Positions 53,967-63,384 of a DNA stretch of 64,000 nt are shown piece by piece. Location: assembly GCA_020849765.1 (NCBI GenBank), contig JADLAY010000005.1:61987-125986 (forward strand). The letters are read 5' to 3'. Below the pieces are notes generated by a model that saw only the letters and a program-made list of their open reading frames with translations, was not told where the DNA came from and ran no database searches. The position numbers and the translations under genes are program-made. This DNA comes from Anaerolineae bacterium (GTDB lineage Bacteria > Chloroflexota > Anaerolineae > Aggregatilineales > Phototrophicaceae). How positions within the stretch are numbered: position 1 is the stretch's first letter; the number at the start of each line of letters is the position of its first letter.

Positions 53967-55639
53967 TGACGACACTGGAGCTTGTGCAAATCGCGCTCTA
54001 TCTGGGCCTGCTGATCGTGTGTACGCCGCTGCTCGGCGGCTATATGGCGCGCGTGTTCGGCGGCGAACGCACGTGGCTGACTCCCATGCTGCGCCCGGCC
54101 GAGAACGCCATCTATCGCCTGGTGGGTGTACGCGCAGATGAAGAGCAGTCGTGGAAGCAGTATGCGTGGTCGCTGGTGCTGTTCAACGTCGCGGGCTTCG
54201 TGCTGCTGTTTGTGCTGCAAGTGGCGCAGCATGGGCTGCCGCTCAACCCTGCCGGTCTGCCGAATGTGGAGCCGTTACTCGCGTTCAACACTGCGACCAG
54301 CTTCGTGACCAACACGAACTGGCAGGCCTATGGCGGCGAGACGACGATGAGCTATCTGACACAGATGATCGGGCTGAACGTGCAGAACTTCGTCAGTGCG
54401 GCCAGCGGCGTGGCTGTCGTCATCGCGATGACGCGCGGGTTGGCACGCAGGCAGGCGAGCGCCATCGGCAGCTTCTGGGTCGATCTTGTGCGCTGCGTGC
54501 TCTATGTGTTCCTGCCGCTGTGCCTCATTTTCGCGCTCGTACTGGTGAGCCAGGGCGTCATTCAGAACTTCAACGCCTATACGCAGGCGACAACGCTAAC
54601 GGGCGAATCGCAGCTGCTGCCGCAGGGGCCTGCCGCCTCGCAGATCGCCATCAAGCAGTTGGGTACCAATGGCGGCGGCTTCTTCAACGTCAACAGCGCG
54701 CATCCGTTTGAGAACCCGACGCCGCTGACGAACTTCCTCGAGATGCTGACGATCCTGCTGATACCGGCGGCGCTGACCTACACCTATGGGATGATGGTCG
54801 GCAGCAAGCGGCAGGGCTGGGTCATTTTCACGGCCATGCTGGCGCTGTTTCTCATCGGCTTAGTCGTGATGCTCGCCAGCGAGTACGGCGCAATGGGTGC
54901 GATGGAGGGTAAGGAAACGCGCTTCGGCATCGCCAACAGCATCCTGTGGGGCGCGGCGACCACCTCCGCGTCGAACGGTTCGGTCAACGCGATGCACAGC
55001 AGTTTCAGCCCATTGGCGGGCGGCATCGCGCTACTCAACATCATGCTGGGCGAGGTTATCTTTGGCGGCGTTGGCGCCGGTCTGTACGGCATGCTGATCT
55101 TCGCCATCCTGACGGTCTTCATCGCCGGGCTGATGGTTGGGCGCACGCCGGAATACCTGGGCAAGAAGGTCGAGTCGTGGGAGATCAAGATGGCGATCCT
55201 GGCGGTGCTGCTGCCGAGCGCCTGCATCTTGCTCTTCGCCGCCCTGGCGTCGGTGACGGACGCTGGCTTATCCAGCCGGGCGAACGCCGGACCCCACGGC
55301 CTGAGCGAGATCCTGTACGCCTTTGCCTCCGGCGCGGGCAATAACGGCAGCGCCTTTGCCGGGCTGAACGCGAACACGCCCTTCTACAACGGCTTGCTCG
55401 GTATCGCCATGTGGATTGGCCGCTTTGGTGTGATCGTGCCCGCACTGGCGATTGCCGGGAGCATGGCGCGCAAGAAGGTTGCACCACCCTCGTCAGGCAC
55501 CTTCCCGACCGATGGCGGCATGTTCGTCGCCCTCTTGATGGCGGTGATTGTGATTGTGGGCGCGCTGACGTTCTTCCCGGCCCTGTCGCTGGGGCCGATT
55601 GTCGAGCAACTGCTGCTGAACAGTGGTCGTGTATTTTGA
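53966..55639 (+). CDS. kdpA: KdpA, potassium-binding and channel-like subunit
   Basis: The 557-residue protein has about ten spans and the four pore-loop regions of Kdp[48 protein letters not shown] and [14 protein letters not shown]. Together these form the potassium selectivity filter. The ATG at 53966 overlaps the kdpF stop; an upstream in-frame extension to 53816 would run across kdpF and is rejected. Length matches the family norm. Confidence 0.97.
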   Translation: MTTLELVQIALYLGLLIVCTPLLGGYMARVFGGERTWLTPMLRPAENAIYRLVGVRADEEQSWKQYAWSLVLFNVAGFVLLFVLQVAQHGLPLNPAGLPNVEPLLAFNTATSFVTNTNWQAYGGETTMSYLTQMIGLNVQNFVSAASGVAVVIAMTRGLARRQASAIGSFWVDLVRCVLYVFLPLCLIFALVLVSQGVIQNFNAYTQATTLTGESQLLPQGPAASQIAIKQLGTNGGGFFNVNSAHPFENPTPLTNFLEMLTILLIPAALTYTYGMMVGSKRQGWVIFTAMLALFLIGLVVMLASEYGAMGAMEGKETRFGIANSILWGAATTSASNGSVNAMHSSFSPLAGGIALLNIMLGEVIFGGVGAGLYGMLIFAILTVFIAGLMVGRTPEYLGKKVESWEIKMAILAVLLPSACILLFAALASVTDAGLSSRANAGPHGLSEILYAFASGAGNNGSAFAGLNANTPFYNGLLGIAMWIGRFGVIVPALAIAGSMARKKVAPPSSGTFPTDGGMFVALLMAVIVIVGALTFFPALSLGPIVEQLLLNSGRVF

Positions 55640-55657
55640 GGTTGAGAGGATAGCAAC

Positions 55658-57760
55658 GTGCAAACTCAGATGAAATCTCGTCCTCTGTTTGACGGCCCGA
55701 TCGTGCGGCGCGCCGCCATCGACGCCGTGCGCAAGCTCGATCCGCGCCAGCAGTTGAAGAACCCGGTCATGTTCGTCGTACTCGTCGGCGCGCTGATGAC
55801 GACCGGCATCATCATTCGCGATCTATTCAGCGGGAACGGCGGCGAGCTGGGCTTCAATACGCAGATCGCGCTCTGGCTGTGGTTCACAGTGTTGTTCGCC
55901 AATTTCGCGGAAGCGATGGCCGAAGGCCGCGGCAAAGCCCAGGCCGAAGCGCTGCGCAAGACGCGCACACAAATGACGGCCCGCCGTCTTGCCAACGGTA
56001 AGGAGGAGCGCATCACGGCGCCGCAGCTCAAGAAGGGCGATCTGGTCGTGTGCGAGGCGGGCGACCAGATTCCGGGCGATGGCGAGGTGATCGAAGGCAT
56101 CGCCAGCGTCGACGAGAGCGCGATCACCGGCGAGTCCGCGCCGGTCATCCGCGAGAGCGGCGGTGACCGCAGCGCCGTGACCGGTGGCACGCGCGTCCTC
56201 AGCGATCGCATCGTCGTCCGCATCACATCCGAGCAGGGCAGCACTTTCCTTGACCGCATGATTGCGCTGGTGGAAGGGGCCAAACGCCAGAAGACTCCGA
56301 ACGAGATCGCGCTGACGATCTTGCTCTCCGGTCTGACGATCATTTTCCTGCTGGCCGTCGTGACGCTGCGCGCCTTCACGGAGTACAGCGAGGTTGAGTC
56401 CGGCATCACGCAGACGAGCGCGACCGTGCCGGTGCTGATTGCATTGCTCGTCTGCCTGATCCCGACGACCATCGGCGGCTTGCTGAGCGCCATCGGTATC
56501 AGCGGCATGGATCGCATGATCCAGCGCAACGTGCTGGCGACCAGCGGGCGCGCAGTCGAGGCGGCGGGCGATGTCGACGTGCTGCTGCTGGATAAGACCG
56601 GCACGATCACGCTGGGCAACCGCATGGCGACACGGTTCGTGCCTGCTCTGCAGGTGGAGCCGCAGCGCCTGGCCGACGCCGCACAGTTGTCATCGCTGGC
56701 GGATGAAACCCCGGAAGGACGCTCGATTGTCGTGCTGGCGAAGGAAGCGTTTGGCTTGCGCGGGCGCGAGCTGGGCGAACTCAACGCGGAGTTCATCCCG
56801 TTCAGCGCGCAGACGCGCATGAGTGGCGTCGATTTTGCAGCGCTCGATGGACATCCGGCGCGCAGCATTCGCAAGGGCGCTGCCGATGCGATCCGATCGT
56901 ACGTCGAGACGTGTGGCGGGACATATCCGGCTGAGGTGCAGACGACGGTCGATGACATTGCCAAGAACGGCGCGACACCGCTGGTCGTGGCGGAAGGCAA
57001 CGACGTGCTCGGCGTGATCGAACTCAAGGATGTCGTCAAAGGCGGCATTCGCGAGCGCTTCGCCCAACTGCGCGCGATGGGCATCCGCACCGTCATGATC
57101 ACAGGCGATAACGCGTTGACCGCCGCGGCCATCGCGGCAGAAGCAGGCGTCGACGACTTCATGGCGCAGGCGACTCCGGAGGATAAGCTGCGTCGCATCC
57201 GCGCGGAACAGACGGATGGGCACCTGGTCGCGATGACGGGCGACGGCACCAATGACGCGCCTGCGCTGGCGCAGGCCGACGTCGGCGTCGCCATGAACAC
57301 CGGGACACAGGCCGCGCGCGAGGCGGGCAACATGGTCGATCTCGACAGCGACCCGACCAAGCTGATCGAAGTGGTCGAGATCGGCAAGCAGCTGCTGATG
57401 ACGCGCGGCGCGCTGACCACGTTCAGCATCAGCAATGACGTCGCCAAATACTTCGCCATTCTGCCTGCGCTGTTCGGCGCGCTCTATGCAGCGACGCCGG
57501 GTCAACCCGGCCCGCTGGCCGCGCTCAACATCATGCAGTTGACGTCGCCGCAAAGCGCAATCCTGAGCGCGATCATCTTCAACGCCACTATCATCGTCGC
57601 CCTGATTCCGCTGGCGCTGCGCGGCGTGGGTTACAAGCCGATGGGCGCGGCGGCCATTCTGCAGCGCAATCTGTTGATCTACGGCCTTGGCGGGCTGATC
57701 ACACCGTTCATCGGCATCAAGCTGATCGACGTGATCATCACGGCCGTCGGCCTGGCTTAG
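55658..57760 (+). CDS. kdpB: KdpB, P-type ATPase subunit
   Basis: The 700-residue P-type ATPase has the phosphorylation site DKTGTIT (Asp312), the actuator motif TGES (157-160, whose serine is the inhibitory phosphorylation site in E. coli KdpB), and the hinge motif [20 protein letters not shown]. It starts with GTG after GAGAGGAT. It hydrolyses ATP to drive potassium through KdpA. The next gene begins 15 bases downstream but is not kdpC. Confidence 0.97.
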   Translation: MQTQMKSRPLFDGPIVRRAAIDAVRKLDPRQQLKNPVMFVVLVGALMTTGIIIRDLFSGNGGELGFNTQIALWLWFTVLFANFAEAMAEGRGKAQAEALRKTRTQMTARRLANGKEERITAPQLKKGDLVVCEAGDQIPGDGEVIEGIASVDESAITGESAPVIRESGGDRSAVTGGTRVLSDRIVVRITSEQGSTFLDRMIALVEGAKRQKTPNEIALTILLSGLTIIFLLAVVTLRAFTEYSEVESGITQTSATVPVLIALLVCLIPTTIGGLLSAIGISGMDRMIQRNVLATSGRAVEAAGDVDVLLLDKTGTITLGNRMATRFVPALQVEPQRLADAAQLSSLADETPEGRSIVVLAKEAFGLRGRELGELNAEFIPFSAQTRMSGVDFAALDGHPARSIRKGAADAIRSYVETCGGTYPAEVQTTVDDIAKNGATPLVVAEGNDVLGVIELKDVVKGGIRERFAQLRAMGIRTVMITGDNALTAAAIAAEAGVDDFMAQATPEDKLRRIRAEQTDGHLVAMTGDGTNDAPALAQADVGVAMNTGTQAAREAGNMVDLDSDPTKLIEVVEIGKQLLMTRGALTTFSISNDVAKYFAILPALFGALYAATPGQPGPLAALNIMQLTSPQSAILSAIIFNATIIVALIPLALRGVGYKPMGAAAILQRNLLIYGLGGLITPFIGIKLIDVIITAVGLA

Positions 57761-57775
57761 TGGGGAGGACTCATC

Positions 57776-58024
57776 ATGTTGAAAGGACATCAGGCGCATT
57801 GGTCGACGCTGATCGTCATCGGCATCGTCGCCGGAATCGGGCTGGTGCTGGAAGCCAACCTGAAGGTTTCGACCACGACTCATCACGTGCTGCTGCTGGT
57901 CTGGTGCGCGATCACTTACGTGACGCTCGCGGGCTGGGTCAGCAACAACCAATCCAGGCTGCTCAGACAGCCCGTCGATCCGGACGACGATCTGGATAAC
58001 CGGAGCGAAAGGGAGGTGGCATGA
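57776..58024 (+). CDS. Small two-span membrane protein between kdpB and kdpC, unrecognised
   Basis: The 82-residue product has two predicted membrane spans (about 11-26 and 36-54) and a charged C-terminal tail (PVDPDDDLDNRSEREVA). A strong GGGGAGG ribosome site lies right after the kdpB stop. It overlaps the next small gene by four bases (ATGA), so all are in one translation-coupled run. I do not recognise a family; E. coli-type kdp operons have no gene here. It may be an accessory or regulatory subunit of the pump, by position only. Confidence 0.75.
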   Translation: MLKGHQAHWSTLIVIGIVAGIGLVLEANLKVSTTTHHVLLLVWCAITYVTLAGWVSNNQSRLLRQPVDPDDDLDNRSEREVA

Positions 58025-58338
58025 TGCTCAGTCTTATCTTCATGTGCGGGTTCATGACGCTGCTCGTAATTGCCGAGCTGCCCGTCTCCAGGAACGTCCA
58101 GAGTTTGCTGCTGATCGTCTGGGCGCTGTCGACGTTCGTCGCGCTCATCCATCTGCTGCGAACAGACCGGCAGCACACGTCGATTCCCGTGCGAACCGAG
58201 CAGGTCGCATTTCCGGCGCAAGTATGGGGCCTAGAGCCCACGATCGACGAATTCTACGATTCGGATCGCCTGGCGCTGGAGCAGGATGGGTTCAAGTGGG
58301 ATAACGAAGACACCCCCGGTGTTTACAGGGTGATCTAG
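58021..58338 (+). CDS. Small membrane protein with soluble C-terminal tail, between kdpB and kdpC, unrecognised
   Basis: The 105-residue product has two predicted spans (about 2-18 and 25-44) followed by a soluble part of about 60 residues (VWGLEPTIDEFYDSDRLALE, ending GVYRVI). The reading frame keeps the window's GC-rich third positions, which supports real coding. It starts at an ATG overlapping the previous gene and lies 20 bases before kdpC. No family is recognised. The double-membrane-anchor arrangement of both small proteins suggests they act together. Confidence 0.72.
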   Translation: MMLSLIFMCGFMTLLVIAELPVSRNVQSLLLIVWALSTFVALIHLLRTDRQHTSIPVRTEQVAFPAQVWGLEPTIDEFYDSDRLALEQDGFKWDNEDTPGVYRVI

Positions 58339-58358
58339 GTTCAGGGAGTACATCAGCT

Positions 58359-58985
58359 ATGCTCAGGCAACTAAGGATCAGCATCGTGATGTTGATCGTG
58401 CTCACGCTCGTGACCGGGGTGCTGTATCCGCTGACCGTCACCCTGGCCGCTCAGGTCGCGTTTCCCGAAAGTGCGAACGGTAGCCTTGTGCAGCGCGGTG
58501 CCGATGTCGTCGGCTCGGCGTTGATCGGCCAGGTGACCTATGCGCTGACCGAGGACGGCGACATCAACAACCTCGACGCGATCGCTCCTTACTTCTGGGG
58601 GCGGCCCTCGGCGGTCAATGATATGCTCGGCTCGTCCGCGGATGCGCCTGGCTCCTCTGGCGCGAGCAACTACGCCAGCACCAACGCAAGGCTCGCACAG
58701 TTGGTGACGCAGCGCGAGGCGGCTTTCCGGGCGGCGAACGACGTTCCGGACACTATCGCCATCCCAAGCGAGATGATCTACGCTTCCGGCAGCGGCCTCG
58801 ACCCGCACATCAGCCCGGAGGCCGCGCGCCTGCAAATCGACCGTGTGGCGGCGGTGCGCGGGCTGGAGCGCACGACCGTTGTGCGGTTGGTCGAGCAATA
58901 TGTGGAAGCGCCGCAGTGGGGCATCTTCGGGCAGCCGCGCGTCAATGTGCTGCTGCTCAATCTGGCGCTGGATCAACTACAATGA
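58359..58985 (+). CDS. kdpC: KdpC, potassium-transporting ATPase subunit
   Basis: The 208-residue product has one N-terminal span (LRISIVMLIVLTLVTGVLYP), the YFWGRPSAVND and SGASNYASTNARL motifs and the conserved end IYASGSGLDPHISPEAARLQ, followed by RVNVLLLNLALD. KdpC assists the ATPase cycle from the outer side. It is separated from kdpB by two unrecognised small genes, which is unusual. Confidence 0.96.
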   Translation: MLRQLRISIVMLIVLTLVTGVLYPLTVTLAAQVAFPESANGSLVQRGADVVGSALIGQVTYALTEDGDINNLDAIAPYFWGRPSAVNDMLGSSADAPGSSGASNYASTNARLAQLVTQREAAFRAANDVPDTIAIPSEMIYASGSGLDPHISPEAARLQIDRVAAVRGLERTTVVRLVEQYVEAPQWGIFGQPRVNVLLLNLALDQLQ

Positions 58986-59044
58986 AGGCAGCAGCGGCAT
59001 GAACGCAAGCCAGATGAGCCGGACTATGCAAACGCCGTGATGTT

Positions 59045-61753
59045 ATGAACGATTACCGCCCAGACCCCGACGTCCTGCTGGCCGCCATCCAGAAGGGCGA
59101 AGCGCGTGAGCGGCGCGGCAAGCTCAAGATATTCTTCGGCATGGCGGCAGGCGTCGGCAAGACCTACGCCATGCTCGATGCGGCTCGACAGCGCCGCAGT
59201 GAAGGTGTCGACGTCGTCGTCGGCTACATCGAAACGCACAAGCGCGCCGAGACCGAAACACTGCTCGAAGGCCTGGAAGTCGTGCCACGCCAGCAGGTCG
59301 AATATCGCGACACGAAACTGGCAGAGATGGACGTCGATGCCATCATCGCGCGCCATCCTCAACTGGCGCTGGTCGACGAACTGGCGCACACGAACGCGCC
59401 AGGTTTACGCCACGCCAAGCGTTATCAGGACGTGATCGAACTCCTCGAAGCCGGGATCGACGTCTACACGACCGTCAACGTCCAGCACTTCGAGAGCCGT
59501 GCGGATGCCGTCCGTCAGATCACGGGCATTCAGGTGCACGAAACAGTGCCAGATTCGATCCTCGACTACGCCGACGAGATCGAGCTGATCGATCTTTCGC
59601 CGGATGATCTGCGCAAGCGGCTGGCGGAGGGCAAGGTCTACACGCCCGAACGGATCGACGTCGCCGCCAATAACTTCTTCCGCGTCGGCAACCTGACGGC
59701 GCTGCGCGAGATGGCGCTGCGCCTGACCGCCGAGCAGGTCGATCATCAACTGCAGGATTACATGCAGGTCAAGCAGATTGCCGGGCCGTGGAAATCCGGC
59801 GATCGGCTGATGGTCGCGGTCAGCGCCAGCCCGTTCTCGGAGAAACTGATCCGCTGGACGCGGCGGATGGCTTACAACCTGGAAGCGGCCTGGCTGGCTG
59901 TGTTCATCGAGACGTCGGAAACACTCGCGCCGGAAGCCAAGGCGCAGCTTGCGCACAATCTGACGCTGGCGCGCGGGCTTGGCGCCGAAGTGATCACCGC
60001 GGCGGGGGACGACGTGGCCGATGCCTTGCTGCGCGTCGCCCGACAGCGCAATGTGACGCAGATTGTCGTCGGCAAGCCGCTGCATTCGCGCTTCGGTGAG
60101 TTTGTGCGCGGTGGCTCGATGGTCAACCGGCTGGTGAGCGTCAGCGGCGACGTCGATATCTACGTGGTCAAAGGTGATGATCCCGAACACCAATCGAGCA
60201 GTTGGACGGTGGGGCGCTACATCCCACAGCCGCAGGTCCATTCGAGCCTGCGCCAGTACTTACTGGCTGTATCGATCGTGGCGGCCTTTACTGCCGTCGA
60301 TCTGGTTCTGTTCTCGCAGATCTCCTGGGTCGGCTATCAGGTCGTCGGGCTGACGGAGCTGCTGGCCGTGCTCCTGATCGCGGTCTACATCGGGCGTGGG
60401 CCGGCGCTGGCTGCCGCCTTTGCCAGTGCGATCTCGTGGAACTTCCTGTTCATCAATCCGCGCTTCACGTTTCGCGTCTCCGAGGCGCACGACGTCATTC
60501 TGCTCCTGCTCTACTTCTTGATCGCCATTTTTGCGGGCAACCTGACGGCACGCCTGCGCACACGTGAGCGCCAGGCTCGTTACAACGCGGATCGCTCGAT
60601 GGCGCTCTACGCGTTGGCGCACGAGACTGCGACCGCCATCAACATGAACGATGTGCTGCGCACGGCGGTCACGCAGATTGCGAGCGTATTCGACGCGGAC
60701 CTGGGTATCCTGCTGCTGGAGGGCGACCGGCTGGCACAGGACTATCATCCCTCCAGCACGCTGAAGATGGACGCCAAGGATCGGAGCGTGGCGCAGTGGG
60801 TGTTCGAACACGGCAAGCCTGCCGGGCGCTTCACAGATACGCTGCCGCAGTCGCCGGTGCATTACATTCCGCTGCGCACGCCCAACCGAATCGTTGGGGT
60901 GATCGGGGTGCGCCTGCGCGGCGATAGCCATCTGTCGTACGACCAGGAGGTACTGCTCGAAACCTTCACCAGCCAGATCGCGCTGGTGATCGAGCGCGAA
61001 CTGCTCGACGAAGCAGCAGAGCAGGCGGCCATGCTCCGCGAGTCCGAGCGCTTGTTTGCGACTCTGCTCAACTCGATTTCGCACGAGCTGCGCACGCCGA
61101 TTGCGGCGATCACCGGCGCGGCGAGCAGCCTGCGCAACCCGCAAACGGTCAATAACGAACCTGCGCGCGGCGAACTCCTCGCGAATATTGAGGATGCGTC
61201 CGAACGTTTGAACCGTCTGGTCGAGAACCTGCTCGATATGTCGCGTCTGGAGAGTGGGCGGCTCAAGCTCAAGCTCGATTGGTGTGATGTGGGCGAGATC
61301 ATCGGCGTCGCGGTCAAACGGCTGGAAGGCTCGCTTGGGGAGCGGCCCGTGAACATTGCTATCGATCCGGATCTCCCGCTGATTCGCGCCGATTTCGTCC
61401 TGCTGGAGCAGGTTTTGATCAATCTGCTGGACAACGCGTGCAATTACACGCCAATCGGGACGCCGATCGAGATCGAGGCGCATCAGCGAGCTCGCCAACT
61501 GGAAGTCTCAATTCGCGATCATGGTCCCGGCATCCCGGAAGCGGATATCGAGCGCGTCTTCGACAAGTTTTACCGTGCACCGGGCACAGCGGCTGGCGGG
61601 ACGGGCCTCGGCCTATCGATTTGCCGCGGAATCGTCGAGGCCCATGAAGGTAAGTTGACCGCCGACAATGCTCGCGATGGCGGCGCACGCTTCACCATCC
61701 TTTTGCCGCTCAACGGAGAACCGCCACCGGTGCAAGAGGTCAATCATGGCTGA
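59045..61753 (+). CDS. kdpD: KdpD, sensor histidine kinase for potassium / turgor
   Basis: The 902-residue protein has the N-terminal KdpD domain with Walker A GMAAGVGKT (32-40), followed by LVDELAHTNAPG, a USP-like domain (VAVSASPFSEKLIRWTRRMA and IVVGKPLHSRFGE), four closely spaced membrane spans and a GAF domain. The kinase core has phospho-acceptor His680 (SISHELRTPIAAI) and the ATP-binding GTGLGLSI. All KdpD modules are present. It overlaps kdpE by eight bases and lies 59 bases after kdpC. Confidence 0.96.
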   Translation: MNDYRPDPDVLLAAIQKGEARERRGKLKIFFGMAAGVGKTYAMLDAARQRRSEGVDVVVGYIETHKRAETETLLEGLEVVPRQQVEYRDTKLAEMDVDAIIARHPQLALVDELAHTNAPGLRHAKRYQDVIELLEAGIDVYTTVNVQHFESRADAVRQITGIQVHETVPDSILDYADEIELIDLSPDDLRKRLAEGKVYTPERIDVAANNFFRVGNLTALREMALRLTAEQVDHQLQDYMQVKQIAGPWKSGDRLMVAVSASPFSEKLIRWTRRMAYNLEAAWLAVFIETSETLAPEAKAQLAHNLTLARGLGAEVITAAGDDVADALLRVARQRNVTQIVVGKPLHSRFGEFVRGGSMVNRLVSVSGDVDIYVVKGDDPEHQSSSWTVGRYIPQPQVHSSLRQYLLAVSIVAAFTAVDLVLFSQISWVGYQVVGLTELLAVLLIAVYIGRGPALAAAFASAISWNFLFINPRFTFRVSEAHDVILLLLYFLIAIFAGNLTARLRTRERQARYNADRSMALYALAHETATAINMNDVLRTAVTQIASVFDADLGILLLEGDRLAQDYHPSSTLKMDAKDRSVAQWVFEHGKPAGRFTDTLPQSPVHYIPLRTPNRIVGVIGVRLRGDSHLSYDQEVLLETFTSQIALVIERELLDEAAEQAAMLRESERLFATLLNSISHELRTPIAAITGAASSLRNPQTVNNEPARGELLANIEDASERLNRLVENLLDMSRLESGRLKLKLDWCDVGEIIGVAVKRLEGSLGERPVNIAIDPDLPLIRADFVLLEQVLINLLDNACNYTPIGTPIEIEAHQRARQLEVSIRDHGPGIPEADIERVFDKFYRAPGTAAGGTGLGLSICRGIVEAHEGKLTADNARDGGARFTILLPLNGEPPPVQEVNHG

Positions 61754-62432
61754 GGGCTTGAGCGTGTTGATCGTCGACGACGAGATCCAGATTCGCCGCT
61801 TCTTGCGCATCAGCCTGGAAGCGGTGGGGTATCAGGTGCACGAGGCGGAAACCGGCCAGCAGGCGCTGGCACGGACGGCCCAACTGCGCCCCGACCTGAT
61901 CATCCTCGACATTGGCCTGCCGGACATCGACGGCTTTGACGTCCTGGTGCGGCTGCGGGAATGGACGACGACGCCCGTGATCGTCCTTTCCGTGCGCGAC
62001 AGCGATCGCGACAAGGTGGAGGCGCTCGACGCCGGGGCGGATGACTACCTGACCAAGCCCTTCAGCGTCGACGAACTGATGGCGCGCATCCGCGTCGCAC
62101 AGCGCCATGCGCAGCCCGAACCGGAGACGCCAATCTTCACCGCCGGGGATCTGCAGGTCGATTTCACGCACCGGCTTGTGCGGCTCAAAGGCCGTCCGGT
62201 CAAGATGACGCCAACCGAATATGCGCTGCTGCGGCTGATGGTGCAGAATGCGGGCAAAGTGCTGACGCACCAGCAAATCCTGCGCGCGGTCTGGGGGCCG
62301 GAGTACATCCAGGAAACGCACTATCTGCGCGTGTACTTCGCGCAGCTCCGGCAGAAGATCGAAGAGAATCCCGCGGTGCCCAGGCTGATCGTGACCGAGC
62401 CAGGCGTAGGCTATCGCTTTGTCGTGACCTGA
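61746..62432 (+). CDS. kdpE: KdpE, OmpR-family response regulator
   Basis: The 228-residue product has a receiver domain with acidic pocket DDE (11-13), phospho-acceptor Asp55 (LIILDIGLPDIDG) and the lysine in DYLTKPFSV. A winged-helix DNA-binding domain follows (MTPTEYALLRLMVQNAGKVL and ETHYLRVYFAQLRQKIEENP). The ATG at 61746 lies inside the end of kdpD. It should activate the kdp operon when phosphorylated by KdpD; the ACAATTG repeat at 53812-53839 is a candidate site. Confidence 0.96.
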   Translation: MAEGLSVLIVDDEIQIRRFLRISLEAVGYQVHEAETGQQALARTAQLRPDLIILDIGLPDIDGFDVLVRLREWTTTPVIVLSVRDSDRDKVEALDAGADDYLTKPFSVDELMARIRVAQRHAQPEPETPIFTAGDLQVDFTHRLVRLKGRPVKMTPTEYALLRLMVQNAGKVLTHQQILRAVWGPEYIQETHYLRVYFAQLRQKIEENPAVPRLIVTEPGVGYRFVVT

Positions 62433-62704
62433 TGATGAACTGGGAGAGGGGCTGGCATTTCAAGTCAAGGTGCTGCGCCATACGACCGTGTGGAATCTTG
62501 ATAAAGCGGGAAGAGACTATAAGTTCAATGCTAGAAACACTTACCGCCAGACGACGAAGTGGAAGACTAACTTGCGTAAGTGCAGGAACAGGAGCAAGAT
62601 CGTGAGAAAGGTCGAGAGAGTGTTTCTTGTTTTTAGAGCAGCAGGCGATAAATATATGTGAGGCATTGCCGAGTGAATATTGGCAGATTAACGCAGACGG
62701 CACC

Positions 62705-62735
62705 ATGATCGTCGTTTGACCCAAACGAGGTTCGA
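62705..62735. repeat. Right copy of 31-bp imperfect direct repeat flanking the Kdp cluster
   Basis: This copy matches 53687-53717 at 27 of 31 positions, same orientation, 9,018 bases apart. The four differences fall within the T-arm-like part. It lies 273 bases after kdpE and lacks the T-tract hairpin seen beside the left copy. Confidence 0.6.
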
Positions 62736-62739
62736 CATC

Positions 62740-62970
62740 TCTGCTATAGACTCGTTCGACTACCCAACCCCTGTCGATCCTCGTCGTCGATCATTTCCCA
62801 TAACTTCGACAACTTGCGACCGCTTCGAGGCAGTCTGCCAACTCAAGGCCAAGCTTCTTTGCCTCCGTGGTTCTCGCTTCCCAGTGGGCAACTTCACGCT
62901 TATTGAGCGAGATCCGTCGCTGGTATTCGCTCTCAACATAGCATGAAAGACCGGATAGGCGCCCTCATCA
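62740..62970 (-). pseudogene. Recombinase-like C-terminal fragment, frameshifted
   Basis: Reading leftward from 62943, fifty codons (QRRISLNKREVAHWEARTTE, then AKKLGLELADCLEAVASC) end in TGA at 62791. The neighbouring frame continues with KLWEMIDDEDRQGLG before another stop at about 62735. Together these resemble, from memory, the helical C-terminal tail of zinc-ribbon serine recombinases, split by a one-base frameshift. No catalytic domain is present upstream. The family match is uncertain without a database search. Confidence 0.35.
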
Positions 62971-63384
62971 GGAGTAGTTGACGGATACCAGAATGGCAAC
63001 TGATGAATGAAATCAAGCACCGCCGCGAGCAAGGTCTCAGGATGACGGGGCTCAAATGACTTCCAAGGGGTGATCCTCGCGCCCAGGCGAACGATCCTCA
63101 CCATGCCTATTATCCAGGACCAGCGTGATTAACGAGGACTAGGCAGTTTATTGGACTACAGTGGAACCGTGACTCTAGGTACGACGGTCTCTACGCTTCA
63201 ATGAATCGTGTGGACACGGCGAGTGTGACGGGGAACTCGGCTTTGGGAGACCAGCACCGGGCGGAAGCTAGAGACACAGCGGGGCCACACCTGTGTAGTC
63301 CGGAGCCTGGCTCTTTCCTCGTAACTCAAGTAGCCCCGACATGACACCCAGATACATACGCGAGTGCACCAGCATTTTAGGGCC

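Larger units (their letters stand above)
62433..63384. other. Decayed, mostly non-coding stretch between kdpE and the next LacI gene
   Basis: No convincing complete gene lies in these 952 bases, and base composition is lower in GC than the kdp genes. The right copy of the flanking repeat (62705-62735) and a recombinase-like fragment on the minus strand (about 62740-62970) are the only structures seen. The ORFs at 62716-62946 (+) and 62760-63104 (-) lack ribosome sites and family features. I see nothing interpretable in 63121-63384. Confidence 0.6.

Noticed and set aside
55666..57459. 597-codon leftward ORF opposite kdpB
   Set aside because: It is Ser/Thr/Met-rich, as produced by mirroring a GC-rich P-type ATPase gene; kdpB motifs prove the other strand.
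60260..61498. 412-codon leftward ORF opposite kdpD
   Set aside because: Antisense to intact histidine kinase motifs, with no independent evidence.
62760..63104. 114-codon leftward ORF downstream of kdpE
   Set aside because: No ribosome site or family feature, and a different frame in the same stretch carries the more protein-like recombinase-type sequence.
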